From Clitoria ternatea (Eukaryota; Streptophyta; Magnoliopsida; Fabales; Fabaceae), in assembly GCA_037962975.1 (NCBI GenBank), contig CM075669.1:109136501-109200500 (forward strand): a stretch of DNA of 64,000 nucleotides. Direction: 5' to 3'. Position numbers and translations under genes: made by a program. This document shows, piece after piece, positions 35,961-47,290 of this stretch (the first letter of the stretch is position 1; every line of letters begins with the position of its first letter). The notes under the pieces were generated by a model. The model worked only from the letters and a program-made list of their open reading frames with translations. It was not told where the DNA came from and ran no database searches.

Positions 35961-36731
35961 CCCTTGAAGTTCCTTATTTGGAAGTTTTATAGCTTTAAAC
36001 TCTGAGTCATCAATTCTTCAATTGAAGTCTGACTCGCAAACTCCGACCCAAAAATAATTCATTCGGGTATGCCACAATCTGAGGCATATTCACCCGAAAC
36101 CTTTCAGTCAGAAATATTTATATTCGCAATCGTCAAGCAGAGGAATCCCTACCCGAAATCCTCACTCTCAAAAAACTCTCACGTGGAAACATCACTCAGA
36201 GTTTGTGCAAAGTACTGCTCACCCAATAATACTAGGGGACAATATTAATAGTCAAACGAATATCTTGGGGAATGAATTCTTACTGAAATGATCTCATTAT
36301 CACTTCCCCTCAAGATTAACATTACAAGCCGTTCTCATGACAATAGCATGTTTACCCACAACAGCTATTCTTTATCATGGTATTTACGACCAAAAGGCCT
36401 GACCTTTGAAAAACAAAATACGATTTCTACCAGGCTTTTATTACTCACATTTGACAAAAAGATACTCTATCTCTCCTGTCAAATCAAGTCTTTGGCTATC
36501 AAAACACCTATACATGAAAAACGACAGTTATATACTCCTATCCGTTCTTCATCTCGCATGTACAAATCCGGAACGATGATATTATATTATCCGATATTCA
36601 TTACTTAAATCCGGAATGACTCAATACACATGCATATAAAGGCAAATCGTTCTTTTATTGATTAAATGAATATTACATGAAGGAATTCGTCCAATAATCC
36701 AGAGCTGATCCCGGAACACAGCGAATTTGAA
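35961..36731. other. Non-coding spacer with polypurine-like relic
   Basis: No gene on either strand. AATACTAGGGGACAAT at 36228-36243 resembles the real polypurine tract at 44466-44480. From about 36600 it becomes homologous to 41100 onwards, the 3' flank of the second antisense gene. Confidence 0.5.
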
Positions 36732-39309
36732 TCAATAAAAAGAAAAAAGAAAAAAGGGGCTTGTATCTCCTTCCTTCCCTTTGCCTTTACCCCCGGTCTT
36801 GCCTTTATCCGCACTGGGGTCCGTTCCTGTACTTATGAGCTTAAGAAGAGAAGGTCCCATTGATTGGCCTTCAGGTAAAGGAGCAAACTCGTATGGCGTG
36901 TCTGGCGGACTCTCATGACGGTTATTAACAATGGCCACCAGTTTCCCTTGATGAAACTCTTAGAACGGATCAATACCATTCAAATTAAGTTTCACCTTGG
37001 GATTCCGGTATTGAACTTGACGAACATCCAACCCGAAGGATTCCTTGACTGCTTGATCACACATATCTACAGCCTCGTCAAATTCTGCTTTTGTGTTCGC
37101 CAACTTTGAGAGCAGCTCCTTCTCCTTACACGACCAATCTTCGGTTCCTCGAGAATAAACAATCTTGACTTCCTTAAGCTCTTCTTCCAGCTTTGAAGAG
37201 CGTTCCTTCTCCGAGCAAAGACCGGAATGGAGGTCGGAATTGATTTTCTTTTGGTCAGCTACCTGGGCCTCCAACTCCTTGGCAAGGTACTTCAATCTGG
37301 CAATTTCTTCATCCTTCTTACATCCTTCCTCTTTGGAAGCTTCTAATTTACCTTCTAGACGGAGGATGGTCGCCTTGTCCTTAGCAACAGCAACGCTAAG
37401 ATCGTTAACCTTGCCAACTAACAAGCTGAGCCTCTCATTCTCTTCTGAAAGCTTGCAAACCAATCTCAAGAGCCCGGATAATTCTGCCAGGTGCTTCTGT
37501 CCGGCATTGCAAGCTTTGGTTACTTCATCGCTCTTCAATGAGGGCTTCAGCTTGTACGGAGTTTCAGGAACGCCCTCAGGAACAGAACCCTCGTATACCA
37601 AATATTGTGCAAGACCGGAGTTACTTTGAAGAGGGCGAGTAACTTTGGGTGCAAAGTAAGTTGTTATTGGCTTTGCACCATAAGTGATCCCATCGCCTGG
37701 GGCATCCAGAGTGGATCCTGCATCCAGAGCAGACCCTTCCACTATCTTTCCCTTTGAAAGCTCCGGATCAGTACCCTCACTTGAAATTTTTTGTTTTTTG
37801 GGAGAGGGTTGACGATCCGAGGTCTTGGAGGAACCGCGTTTTGTCTTTTTCTTCGTTTCTCAGACCTTCTCAACCGCAACCCCCTCAGATCCGCCCTCAA
37901 GCAAGGGGATATCATCACCGGCAGATGAGGTTAAAATGATAGTCTCAGCTGTAGCTTTCTTCGAATTCCGTTTCGCTTGAATGTCATTTTCAGCTGCTAC
38001 GGAATTCACTCCAGCTTTGAGCCCCTTCAGTTTTTCCATCTCTGGTGACACAGTTTCAATTTCAACTGCAAAACCAAACAACATGGTTAGAAATCAGAGA
38101 CTTCAAGGCATGATACGATAAAACATGAAAAATAGCAGGAAAATTACGTAGATATTCCTCGTGGGTGGACCACGATCCTAACAAACGCCTGCAAGAGAAA
38201 AATTGGTGCGAGGCGGTGTAGGATTGAAGGGCGGAAAGAACAGAAACTGAAGACGGGCTTAGTTCATCCTCCTCAGTGTAGTACGCCTGGGAGGTCAACA
38301 AAAAGTGCTCATGCGTCCAAGCCACTAGGAACTTCGGAATCCCATCTACAGTCAACCAAAAAATTGGCTCATCAGGATGAACGCTGATCTTCGTGAAATA
38401 AGATTTGAATGAACGTCCATCAACTTTGGCGGAGTCAGTGTACGCCTCGAAGTTGATGATCTTGGAGAGAGTCCAGAGGGATATCAAGCTCACTCCCCCC
38501 TTCTCTTTATTTACACGATGGACCACTTGAGCAAAGTAGAAAAGCATGGCCACCGTCGGTTTGAAGTTGAAGTGCTCCCCAAGCACTTCAAGAGAACGGA
38601 CTAACCCCCATCCGTTAGGGTGAAGCTGCGAAGGGGCGCAGTCTAAGAATCTCAAAACCCCCATCTGAAACTTTGTGAGGGGAAAGCGCACGCCAAGATT
38701 CATAAATAAAAAGTCATACATATACAGGGACCTATCGTCCGGAGTATGACAAATCCGATCCGATGGCAGCGGAGCTAACACCATAAAGCATCTTCTGTAT
38801 TTATCCTTCTTGAAGACCGTAAAACGCGGTTCCAACTCCGCTCCATCCTCCCGAGCGTGGACTGATGCCGTTTCACGGAATTCCTCAGCCACCCAGCTGA
38901 ATGGGCGTTTCTTTTGGAATTTCACCCAGTCGATCCGGTGTACAACCACGTTACACAGCCCGAAGGCTGTCTTCAATATATACTGCTGAGAGGGTGCTTC
39001 CCCTTCAGACGATCTTCCCCCAGTCGCTTTCTTCACCACCATTGTGAAAGCTTTTACACTGCGGTAAAAATCCACATCGTCAGAAACATACAGGTCACCA
39101 CTCTCAGCACTTTCACTAGAGGAGGATTCTGAAGAGGGTATAATCACCCTTCGCCTCTGATACAGCGACGCCTCCCTCTCTGAGCTTAGTGGCTTCGATT
39201 GGAAGACCACTGGAATCCTCCCACCACGAACTGTGGGGTTTCGATTGAAGGCCCTTCCTCCTTTTCCTCTAGGGCTAATACCACTAAAACTAACACCTTT
39301 CCTAGACAT
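36732..39309 (-). pseudogene. Antisense gene copy A (Transposase_28-like plus coiled coil), two nonsense codons
   Basis: Predicted exon 1 is 39309-38148 and exon 2 is 38065-36732, with an 82-bp GT..AG phase-1 intron (38147-38066). Exon 1 (387 codons) contains CAPSQLHPNGWGLVRSLEVL, which I recognise as the pattern of the Pfam 'putative gypsy type transposon' domain (Transposase_28, PF04195). Exon 2 is acidic, then forms a long Lys/Glu/Leu coiled coil (about 37500-37100), then SFGLDVRQVQYRNPKVKL. Two in-frame stops break exon 2: TGA at 37860-37862 and TAA at 36960-36962 (Tyr in copy B). Beyond the second stop the frame still matches copy B (RHE.PP..PLPEGQ). The biochemical function of this family is unknown to me. 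Orientation is opposite to gag-pol, so it needs its own promoter. Confidence 0.85.
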
Positions 39310-40068
39310 TTTCAGATATTGAAACGAGACACAAAGTATGGAAAGAAAGTGGTTACCTAAGGATGGATGAGGATAGTGAATTAAGATTCACAAAGACAGA
39401 CACGATAATGTTCTCGAAACTTTTGTAGAGGTTCGTCAAGAGAATTAGGAGAAATGGTAACTGAGATTGCCAAATATGCCTTTTTCAGGGCATGAAAATT
39501 CAAATACCGACTCAAGGTACCTGTCGTTTACCCCTAAACGACTCCCCGTTTAATAGGTTAAAATTGTCGTTTTTAACCCAGAGGCGCCAAAATGCCATCG
39601 TTTCATCACAGAGCTTTCTAAATGGGCCTATTAAATCCAAATTCTAGGCCCAACAAGCCCCTAAGTGACGGTTATTAAGACATGCGCATTTAACGCAATA
39701 ATGGCTCGCCCACGTGAGTAAAGACATTAAATGTCCAATCATGGGGAACGTGGCCACCATTACCCGAATACCAAGGGTTGTGAAATTTAATAAACTTCTG
39801 AGATTCTCATTGTCCTAATCCGCCCTCAAGCGATCCATTACAACGGAACCTTGTCCTCAGAGCGGATATTTACACATCGGTACGATTCCGAAATCCAGAC
39901 GTACTACGATCGATATAGCTCATATGAGCAAATCTACTAATTCCTCACATAAGCTAGGGGGCTAGTAGAATACTGATGGTCTCTGATTTCGGATACGAAA
40001 ATTGAATCCTTACGATTGAGAAGCATCTACCTCAATCCGTACTCCTATGATTGGAAAAATGTCCCTAG
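39310..40068. other. Upstream region of antisense copy A
   Basis: Promoter side of copy A, homologous to 43501-44475 before copy B. It ends with CACATAAGCTAGGGGGCTAG at 39946-39965, a relic of a polypurine tract like the one before the 3' LTR. No other gene. Confidence 0.55.
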
Positions 40069-40745
40069 GACGGATGATCTCAATCACCTATTCTGTGATT
40101 CGATGATGCAACTCCTAGTACAAACAATTCCAATCATCACTCCAGGACGGATGATCTCAATCACCTATTCTGTGATTCGATGATGCAACTCCTGGTATGA
40201 ACATTCTTACGATGGAAGCTTTTGAAAACTGAGAATTATTCATTCAATCCGTACTCCTACGATTGAAAAACGTCTCCAGGACGGATTATCTAAATCACTT
40301 AATCTGTGATCTGACGATGTAACTCTTGGCAGTGTACTTTTCCAGAACGGATATCCTCAGTCACCCATTATGTGATCTGACGATGTAACTCCTGACGTTG
40401 TGTACTTGCCCAGGACGGATGATCTCAATCACCCATTCTGTGATCTGACGATGTAACTCCTGGCGCCATACACACCTCAAGGACGGATGATCTCAATCAC
40501 CTACTATGTGACCCGATGATATAATTCCTGGTGTCGTACACATCCCCAAGACGGATGATCTCAATCACCTATGAAGTGATTCGACGATAAAACTCCTGGT
40601 ACGAACAATTCCCATAATCATTCATATGATGGAAATCTCTGAAAGCCAATCCGCACTTTCACTCTCAAGTGGTATTCTCCCAGGACGGATATTCTTTATC
40701 ACCTATTCTGTGATACAATGACATAACTCCTGGCGTAGAAAAACT
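40069..40745. repeat. Hairpin-forming GGACGGATGATCTCAATCACC array
   Basis: Eight units starting near 40069, 40146, 40278, 40345, 40413, 40481, 40549 and 40683. Each reads roughly GGACGGATGATCTCAATCAC, CTATTCT, GTGATT/CTGACGATG, then AACTCCTGG. AATCAC and GTGATT form a stem with a 7-nt loop. Spacing is mostly 67-77 bp. The CAC/GTG stem is partly compensated in diverged units (for example CTATGTGA and TGAAGTGA at 40503-40580). Confidence 0.8.
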
Positions 40746-41259
40746 CCCATCGTTATCCTTATGGTGGAGGACTCAAAACACCACTTTCTTACACCTTTGC
40801 AGTTCCCCAAACTTGGAACAATACTCTTACAATGAACGACATAGTTTTCTCCAGTGAGAATAACATGAATAAAATACAGTCATCCGTCCTGTTACACTAC
40901 TCTACTGAACAGCGGATCGACCCATCTTTCCCCAAGAGAATTAAGGATCATGCCCCAAAGACAGGCACCTTCTTCTTAATACGCACTTGGGGACATGTAT
41001 ATATTTATCCGTTCTAAATTTTATTTGTTGTTTAATCTTCCAAGGCAGTTGTTTCAATCCGACCTCAAGGTTAATCATACAAAACGGATTAGCAACGATT
41101 TAAATATACATGAAACGACGAAGACAAATTTCTTCAATCAAAATTCATTCATTGAAGTGAAATTACATATAATAGTTAAAAGCCGGAGTTGATCCCGGCA
41201 CACAACTATACATACAAAGGAAAACAAAACTATGGAGGAGGAATCTGTTCTTCAGTTTT
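40746..41259. other. Spacer between repeat array and antisense copy B
   Basis: No gene on either strand. From about 41100 the sequence aligns with 36600 onwards and is probably the 3' UTR of the antisense gene. Short open frames here have no family signal. Confidence 0.5.
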
Positions 41260-43500
41260 CTATGCCTCCTCAACACCAGGCTCTTGTGCTCCCTCCTTTG
41301 GAACCTCCACAGGAGTCTCCCCTCCAGGAGCCTCAGCCCTTTCTTCAGAAGAGGGAACCTCGGACACAGGAAAGACGTAATCCAGTCCCATAGTTTGACC
41401 CTCAGGAAGAGGAGGCAAACCATACAGGGACGTTGGGGGATCTTCGTGACGATCATCCACCACTGCGACTAACCTTCCCCCATGGAATTCATAGAACGGA
41501 TCCATTCCATAAAGGTTAAGTTTCGCAGTGGGGTTACGGTAGAAAACTTGGCGTATAGCTAGGCCGAAGGATTCTTCGACAGCCCGACTGCATATTTCAA
41601 CAGCTTCTTCTCTCTCAGCTTTCGCTGTGGCCAATTCTCCCCGTAACTTGGACAGCTCCTCACTAGATACTTCGGACTCCACTTTCCTAGCCTTCAGTCC
41701 CTCTATCTCAAGAAGGAGCTTCTTCTCCCTTTGAGACCACTCCTCAGCAGCAGCTTTATTTTTATCCTGGCTGCTACGGAGTTCTTCCTCCTTCTCTGCC
41801 ACTTTGCCTTCCAAGCCTTTGAGGTCGCCTTTAAGCTTGAGATTCTCCTTAGTCATGATATCTCCGAACTCCTTAGACTTGGCAAGACGATCTTCCATCA
41901 GCTTTATGGTGGCTTTGTCTTTCCCCGATGAAAGGTTGAGTTGTTCTAATTTGTCACTCAACTCTTCAACCTTATCGACGTTGTCAGCCAACTCGCTGAC
42001 TGAAGAAAGCATTCCAGCGAGTTTGGCTAATTGCCACCTTCCGGCCTCACACGCTCCTTTAATTTCTTTAGCACTGAGCGTAGGCCGGAGTTTGTACATC
42101 GGTGGTGGAAGAGTGGCTGGAGTAGAACCCTCATAGGAGAGGAAGGGGGTGAGAAACGAGTTGGTTGGGTAGGAGGACGGCTTCGCCCCAGAAACCCCGG
42201 CAGCAATTCCTTTACTTCCAGAGGGAGCTGCAGCTGCTTCCGAGGTTTCAACAGGCTTATCCTCCGGAGTTCTGCGCTTTTTGGATGGGCCTCCCACTGA
42301 GTCATTCTTAATTTTTCTCCTTCTTTCAATGACCGGGAGCTGACCCGTGGCTGCGCCAACATCGGATGAACCGCCCTCAGCCAGTGGGATGTCCCCTTCC
42401 GCATCCGAAGTCAAGATGATTAACTCGGGACGATCCTTTGTGGAGGCCCTGGGCTTAACTTCATTCTCACGGGCAATGGATTTACCCGCTGCCTTGAATC
42501 CCTTTAACCTGTTCATCTCAGGAGTCTCTTGTTCTATTTCACCTGCATGAACGAACACGAAATATTAGCAACTGCAAGATATTCTATATATTCTGTAAAG
42601 GTGAAAAGGTGAGATAAAATGATAATTACGCAAATAATCATCCCGGACTCCGCTTGAGCTACTTAACAAACGCCTACACGAAAAGACGTGACGACGTATA
42701 GTGTGTGATTCGAGTGCGAACAACACTCTCGACATTTCAGGAGACAGATCGGATTGATCAGTGTAGTACGTGTGGGAGCTCAAGAGAAAATGCTTATGGG
42801 TCCAACTCAATGGAAATTTATCGACGCCCTCTTCATCCTTCCAAAATATTGGTTTGCCCTTCTTAATGGAGATGCGAGTGAAGTAGGTCTTAAACGACTT
42901 CCCATCAACCTTGGCCGAATCAGTATAAGACTCAAAGTTCACAAAAGAACAGAGAGTCTGGAGTGTCACCAGACCAACTCCGCCCTGCTTATTCGCCCTT
43001 CGAACTACCTGGGTGTAGTAAAACAGCATCGCTACAGTTGGTGTGAAATTAAAATGTTCACCCAAGACCTCCAAAGCGCGGATGAGGCCCCAACCGTTGG
43101 GATGAAGTTGGGAGGGTGCACAGTTCAGAAACCTCAAAACACCCATCTGGAGTTCGGTTAATGGGAAGCGGACACCCAAATAATGAAAGATGAAGTCGTA
43201 CATGTACACTGAACGATCGTTGGGGACGACATGGCATATCCGCTCTGTCGGAAGTGGTGCGTAAACCCTATACCACTTCTTTGTCTCTTCTTCCGCATTG
43301 AGAGTGAACCTCGGCTGAATCCAGGATCCTTCCTCATCCGCATGACGGGAGGCCAAGTCCTTAAATTCACTGGACACCCAACAGAAAGGCCATTTAGCCT
43401 GAAGCTCCTCCCAATTCAGCCTCGAAGCAACAACGCTATAGAGACCTTCGGTTGTCTTCGAAATAGCAATATCTCCAGAAGTTCCTTCCCTAGTGGCCAT
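41260..43500 (-). CDS. Antisense gene copy B (Transposase_28-like plus coiled coil), intact, two exons
   Basis: Predicted exons are 43500-42630 and 42542-41260, joined by an 87-bp GT..AG intron (42629-42543) in phase 1, giving about 717 residues without a stop. Residues about 75-190 carry the Transposase_28 pattern: RICHVVPNDRSVYMYDFIFH and, further on, CAPSQLHPNGWGLIRALEVL, with GEHFNFTPTVAMLFYYTQVV. The next part holds conserved SYTDSAKVDGKSFKTYFT and SWTHKHFLLSSHTYY. Exon 2 begins at EIEQETPEMNRLKGF, has an acidic low-complexity part, a coiled coil of about 150 residues, and a SFGLAIRQVFYRNPTAKLNLYGMDPFYEF tail shared with copy A. Plant Tat elements such as Grande and Retand are known to carry antisense genes here, but their role is not settled. 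Start at 43500 is chosen as the first ATG of the open frame. A regulatory or packaging role would be inference. Confidence 0.85.
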
Positions 43501-43947
43501 TTGGATTGTCTAAACCGAACTCCTTAATCTATGATAAGAAATAATATGTCGTCAGAAAGTTGTAATCATTACTCACTGTATTTTAAAAGCAACTACAATC
43601 AGAGGACGACTCTGAGAAGGGAAAGATCACTTTCCACAGTGAGTAAGATCCCCTTTCTGAGCGACACGACTCAATCTTAGGAAGAATCACAAGGATTCTT
43701 CCCCATGACTATTAGGGTTGCGAGAAACTGATCTCCCCCCTAAATAAAGCCTACTTTCTTTAACTAAGAGTAGCAAACCAAAACAAGACGAGAGCAACAA
43801 GGAAGAAATAGTTACCTCAGATGACAACGATGAATATGAGGAACGAAGAAACCCTCGTAATGTAGGCAGCAAACTTCCTTGCAAAATTTCTGCAGAGTTT
43901 CGTTGAGAAAACAGAAGCGAGTGAAACTCAGAATCCACTAAGTGTTT

Positions 43948-43955
43948 CTTTTATA
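43948..43955 (-). promoter_or_regulatory. Candidate antisense TATA box
   Basis: TATAAAAG on the minus strand, about 450 bp upstream of the copy B start codon and inside the duplicated module, outside the LTR. It would allow transcription of the antisense gene independently of the LTR promoter. Confidence 0.4.
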
Positions 43956-44465
43956 AGAAACGAAGAGGTTCGGTTACTCACTCTGGAAGTTGTGTCGTTC
44001 TCGATTAAACGCATTGCTTCACAAACGAAACGACACAACCGTTCCAAATTCATGGGCGCCAAAACAATAGCAATTCGACAAAGGGCCTATCTACTGGGCC
44101 CAAAAGTTTCGAAAATTTTAGGCCCATTAAACCCAAAACGACGGTTAATGAGATTTCCATCTCAGGCGCAATAATTGCTTGCCCACGTGATTAAAAGCAT
44201 TAATGTCTAATCATGCAACGCAATTCACGCTTTACAGCCGTTACACGAACTTCAAGAGCTTTCAATTCTAATAAACTCTTGAAATTCTCGTACAACGAAT
44301 CTTTGTCTGAATCCGTTGTAACGACATCGACAGACCATATCTCTTAATCTGAGAACGGTCCTTTATGAATAAATGCCAAGGAACGATTTAACGCATAAGT
44401 TCACCGGTATTCAGACCTCTCGCAGGTTAGGTAGCTTATGTGAACAATCGTTCAGTCCCTCACAC

Positions 44466-44480
44466 AAGCTAGGGGACATA
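44466..44480 (+). promoter_or_regulatory. Polypurine tract of Tat element
   Basis: AAGCTAGGGGACATA directly precedes the 3' LTR, the usual plus-strand primer position. Related sequences at 36228 and 39946 look like internal relics. Confidence 0.65.
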
Positions 44481-45210
44481 TGATCCGGTCTCAATACCGG
44501 TATCCGACCTGCAATACATATTTCAACGTCTTTATCAAGACATCAACGTGAAACCGGTGTCATCGGTATACATCCGGACTGTAATTCCGTATCAGGCGTT
44601 CTCCCTATACCGGTTGTTCACGATAACACCATGACATCGGACAATACACACGTCACTGTGCTAAAGACAAGGATAATTGCTACAGGGATCGATCAATAAT
44701 TCCCTGCACTACGAGCCAAATTCTGCTCACGGGAATGGTCAACTTGTTCCCTAATCCTAGTCTATATTCTCTATGCTTAATATAAAATAGCCACTTGACC
44801 CAATCATGCTGGTAAGTGTGCAATATAATAATGCTAATGGGAGTTAGTGGTTCCCCACTAACGAGTCCTCGAAAAACGAGCCAATCAGGTATATGAACTC
44901 ATTTCAATAATGAAGTGAGGGATCTTTAACTGATTCTATGCACGATTACTCTAAAAAAATACATTCCTTACTTGGAATATTATCACTGACTTGAGCGTCG
45001 GAGAATCATTGCAGGTGACACCACCATTCGCCCACTTCAACGCGTTAGGTCAGTGTGAAGGACCTCCAGAACGTCCAGTCCGCTCTCTCCGCTCAAGGAC
45101 AACGGATACCTACACCGGATACTCATACATCCGGTCTCCTATACGGTATTTACATACTGTTTGTGACTGATTTGAGTCCGGATCTCTAGACCCCGGTTCA
45201 GGACAGATCA
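44481..45210 (+). repeat. 3' LTR of Tat element
   Basis: TGATCCGGTCTC to GGACAGATCA, 730 bp, differing from the 5' LTR at 8 sites; followed by the target duplication AAAAC. Confidence 0.95.
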
Positions 45211-46244
45211 AAAACAAGTTTCACACATTTAATCATACATATTATAATTCTCTATAAGACAAGGATCACTGATAATCACAACAAGAAATTGTGGAAAATA
45301 AGAAAATACCTGGCGTCAATTTTATTTGTCAATTGTCCTTCTGTAAATTACGTTGAAAATTCCTTGGCAGTCTTGATTTACGTAAATGCAAATCTGTGGC
45401 CAATTCCGATTTCTTCTTGATTCACGTCAATATAACCTTTCTGATTATATGCCTTTTTCCTATGCCCACCTGACCACGCTCCTCAATTATGTTTTCTTTT
45501 CCTCCCCTCCCCTTTTTAACATGCCTGTACTACCTATATATATAAATTGAAGCTGTGTGTCTTATCTCTTTATTCCATTTCTGTTTTTTTCCTGACCACG
45601 TTTTTCCTTATCCTAAAAAACCAATTGCGTGAATCTCTCCTTTGCCACTTGGAAGTCCTTATATATATAAATATGTATTGAACTCCTTTCTCAGTTTATT
45701 TCTTTCTGTTTCTGCCCCCCACCTTATAATAATATATATTATATATATCTTTTGCTTCAAAAACTGATTTTATCCTTTTCCTTGCGTGAATATACTAATC
45801 CCTTTTTTTTTTCAATTGCGTTATTGCGTTACCTGCTTCTTATAACATATAAAACCTCCTTTTGTTTTCATGTGGACTATATTATATATATTTATCATTT
45901 TATAATATATATTAAAAATTGATTTCATTTATCTCCTAAAACTCTTATCTCTTAAAATCTTCTCATCATTTTCTTTAATCTCTTATCTGATCTCTTAAAA
46001 TTTGAATTTTAAACTTCCTTTCTCTGTTTGAATTTTAAATTTTTTAGGATTAGAGGTTCAAAAATTCAAAATTTATTATTCTGACAAGGATTAAAAATTT
46101 TGGAGATCACTGCCCAGATCAATAATTTGAAATTCAAACAAGCCCACAGGTTCACTTTTTTTCTAAAAAGATTTTTTTATTTTTTAGTATTTTTATTATT
46201 TATTGAAAATTTTAAATGGGCCCGGATAAAATTGGGTAGCAACA

Positions 46245-46265
46245 GCTTGCCCCTCTTTACTTTTC
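46245..46265 (-). promoter_or_regulatory. Polypurine tract of Ogre element
   Basis: On the minus strand AAAAGTAAAGAGGGGCAAGC abuts the LTR start TGTTGCTACCC. This fixes the element's orientation. Confidence 0.8.
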
Positions 46266-46309
46266 TCTTACTGTGTTGCAGTAATAGATAAGTAAAGACA
46301 ATGCGAAAC

Positions 46310-47290
46310 AATTTTGTCCAGGGTGCCAGTTTTAAAGAATGTCGTGTTTGACGACGAAGAAATTAAATGGTGCCCCGCTCGGCGACTAAAGATTTAAGTG
46401 GTGCCATGCTCAGCGATAGGAAAGTAAAAAAAAGTGCCACGCTTGGTGACTGGAAATTTAAAAGATACCATGTTCGGCTCCTAGGAAAGTAAAATGATGC
46501 CCCGCTTGGCAATTGAAATGGTGCCCCGCTTGGCAACTGAAAAGTAAAATGGTGCCCCGCTCGGCGACTAAAATTTAAATGATGCCATGTTTGGCGATAG
46601 TAAAGTAAAATGGTGCCCCGCTCGGCTACTGGAAAGTAAAATTGTGCCTCGTTCGGCGATTGGAAAGTAAAATGATGCCCCGCTCGGCTACTGGGAATTA
46701 AAAGAGTGCCCCGCTCGGCGACTGGAAGTTAAAATGGTGCCATGTTTGGCGAAAGGAAAGTAAAATTGTGCCTTGTTCGGCTACTGAAAAGTAAAATTGT
46801 GCCTCGTTCGGCGATTAGAAAGTAAAATGATGCCCTGCTCGGCAATTAAAATGGTGCCCCGTTTGGCAACTGAAAAGTAAAATGGTGCCATGTTTAGCGA
46901 AAGAAAATGGTTCCCCGCTCGGCTACTGGAAATTAAAAGAGTGCCCCGCTCGGTGACTGGAAAGTAAAATGATGCCCCGCTCGGCAATTAAAATGGTGCC
47001 TCGTTTGGCAATTGAAATGGTGCCCCGCTCGGCGACTGAAAAGTAAAATGGTGCCATGTTTGGCGACAAGAAAGTAAAATGGTGCCCCGCTCGGCTACTG
47101 GAAATTAAAAAAGTGCCCCGCTCGGTGACTGAAAAGTAAAATGGTGCCATGTTTGGCGAAAAGAAAGTAAAATGGTGCCCCATTCGGCGATTGGAAAGTA
47201 AAATGATGCCCCGCTCGGCAATTAAAATGGTGCCCCGTTTGGCAATTGAAAAGTAAAATGGTGCCCCACTCGGCTACTGAAAATTTAAAA
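46310..47290 (-). repeat. Tandem repeat in Ogre 3' UTR
   Basis: About 30 units of 25-40 bp with core GGTGCCCCGCTCGGCGACT and a spacer GGAAAGTAAAAT; variants have GCCATGTTTGGCGA or CTCGTTCGGC. It lies between the integrase stop and the polypurine tract. Open frames on the minus strand across it (46781-47430) only read the repeat and are not genes. Confidence 0.93.

Larger units (their letters stand above)
36600..44475. repeat. Tandem duplication of the antisense gene module
   Basis: Segment A (about 36600-39965) and segment B (about 41100-44475) align end to end: shared GATCCCGG.ACACA near the 3' end, both exons and the intron, upstream phrases such as CGCAATAAT and GCCCACGTGA, and finally CTCACA.AAGCTAGGGG. 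Divergence is clearly greater than between the LTRs, so the duplication predates this insertion. A 1.1-kb spacer with a hairpin repeat array separates them. Confidence 0.85.
28874..45210 (+). mobile_element. Tat-type Ty3/gypsy retrotransposon with antisense genes
   Basis: Complete 16.3-kb element with TSD AAAAC (28869-28873 and 45211-45215). LTRs of 730 bp at both ends differ at 8 positions with no indels (98.9%). Primer-binding site at 29605, gag-pol 29670-35141, then 9.3 kb of non-pol sequence with two antisense genes, two repeat arrays and the polypurine tract. It sits in an LTR of the Ogre element, so it is the youngest insertion in the stack. Size and layout match Tat-clade elements such as Retand and Grande, which also carry antisense genes between pol and the 3' LTR. 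Confidence 0.95.
27737..46244 (-). repeat. Ogre 3' LTR (minus strand), split by nested Tat element
   Basis: 27737-28873 and 45216-46244 together correspond to the unbroken LTR at 58476-60644 (2166 against 2169 bp). The break falls in ATGAAAACAAGTTTC of the unbroken copy, with AAAAC duplicated on both sides of the insert. Four ACGTCTCGTCC/ACGTCTCATCC-type phrases recur inside the LTR (for example 28391, 28503, 28626). Confidence 0.93.

Noticed and set aside
40069..40745. CRISPR-like array of regularly spaced repeats
   Set aside because: Units are degenerate and spacers are not unique; plant nuclear retrotransposon context.
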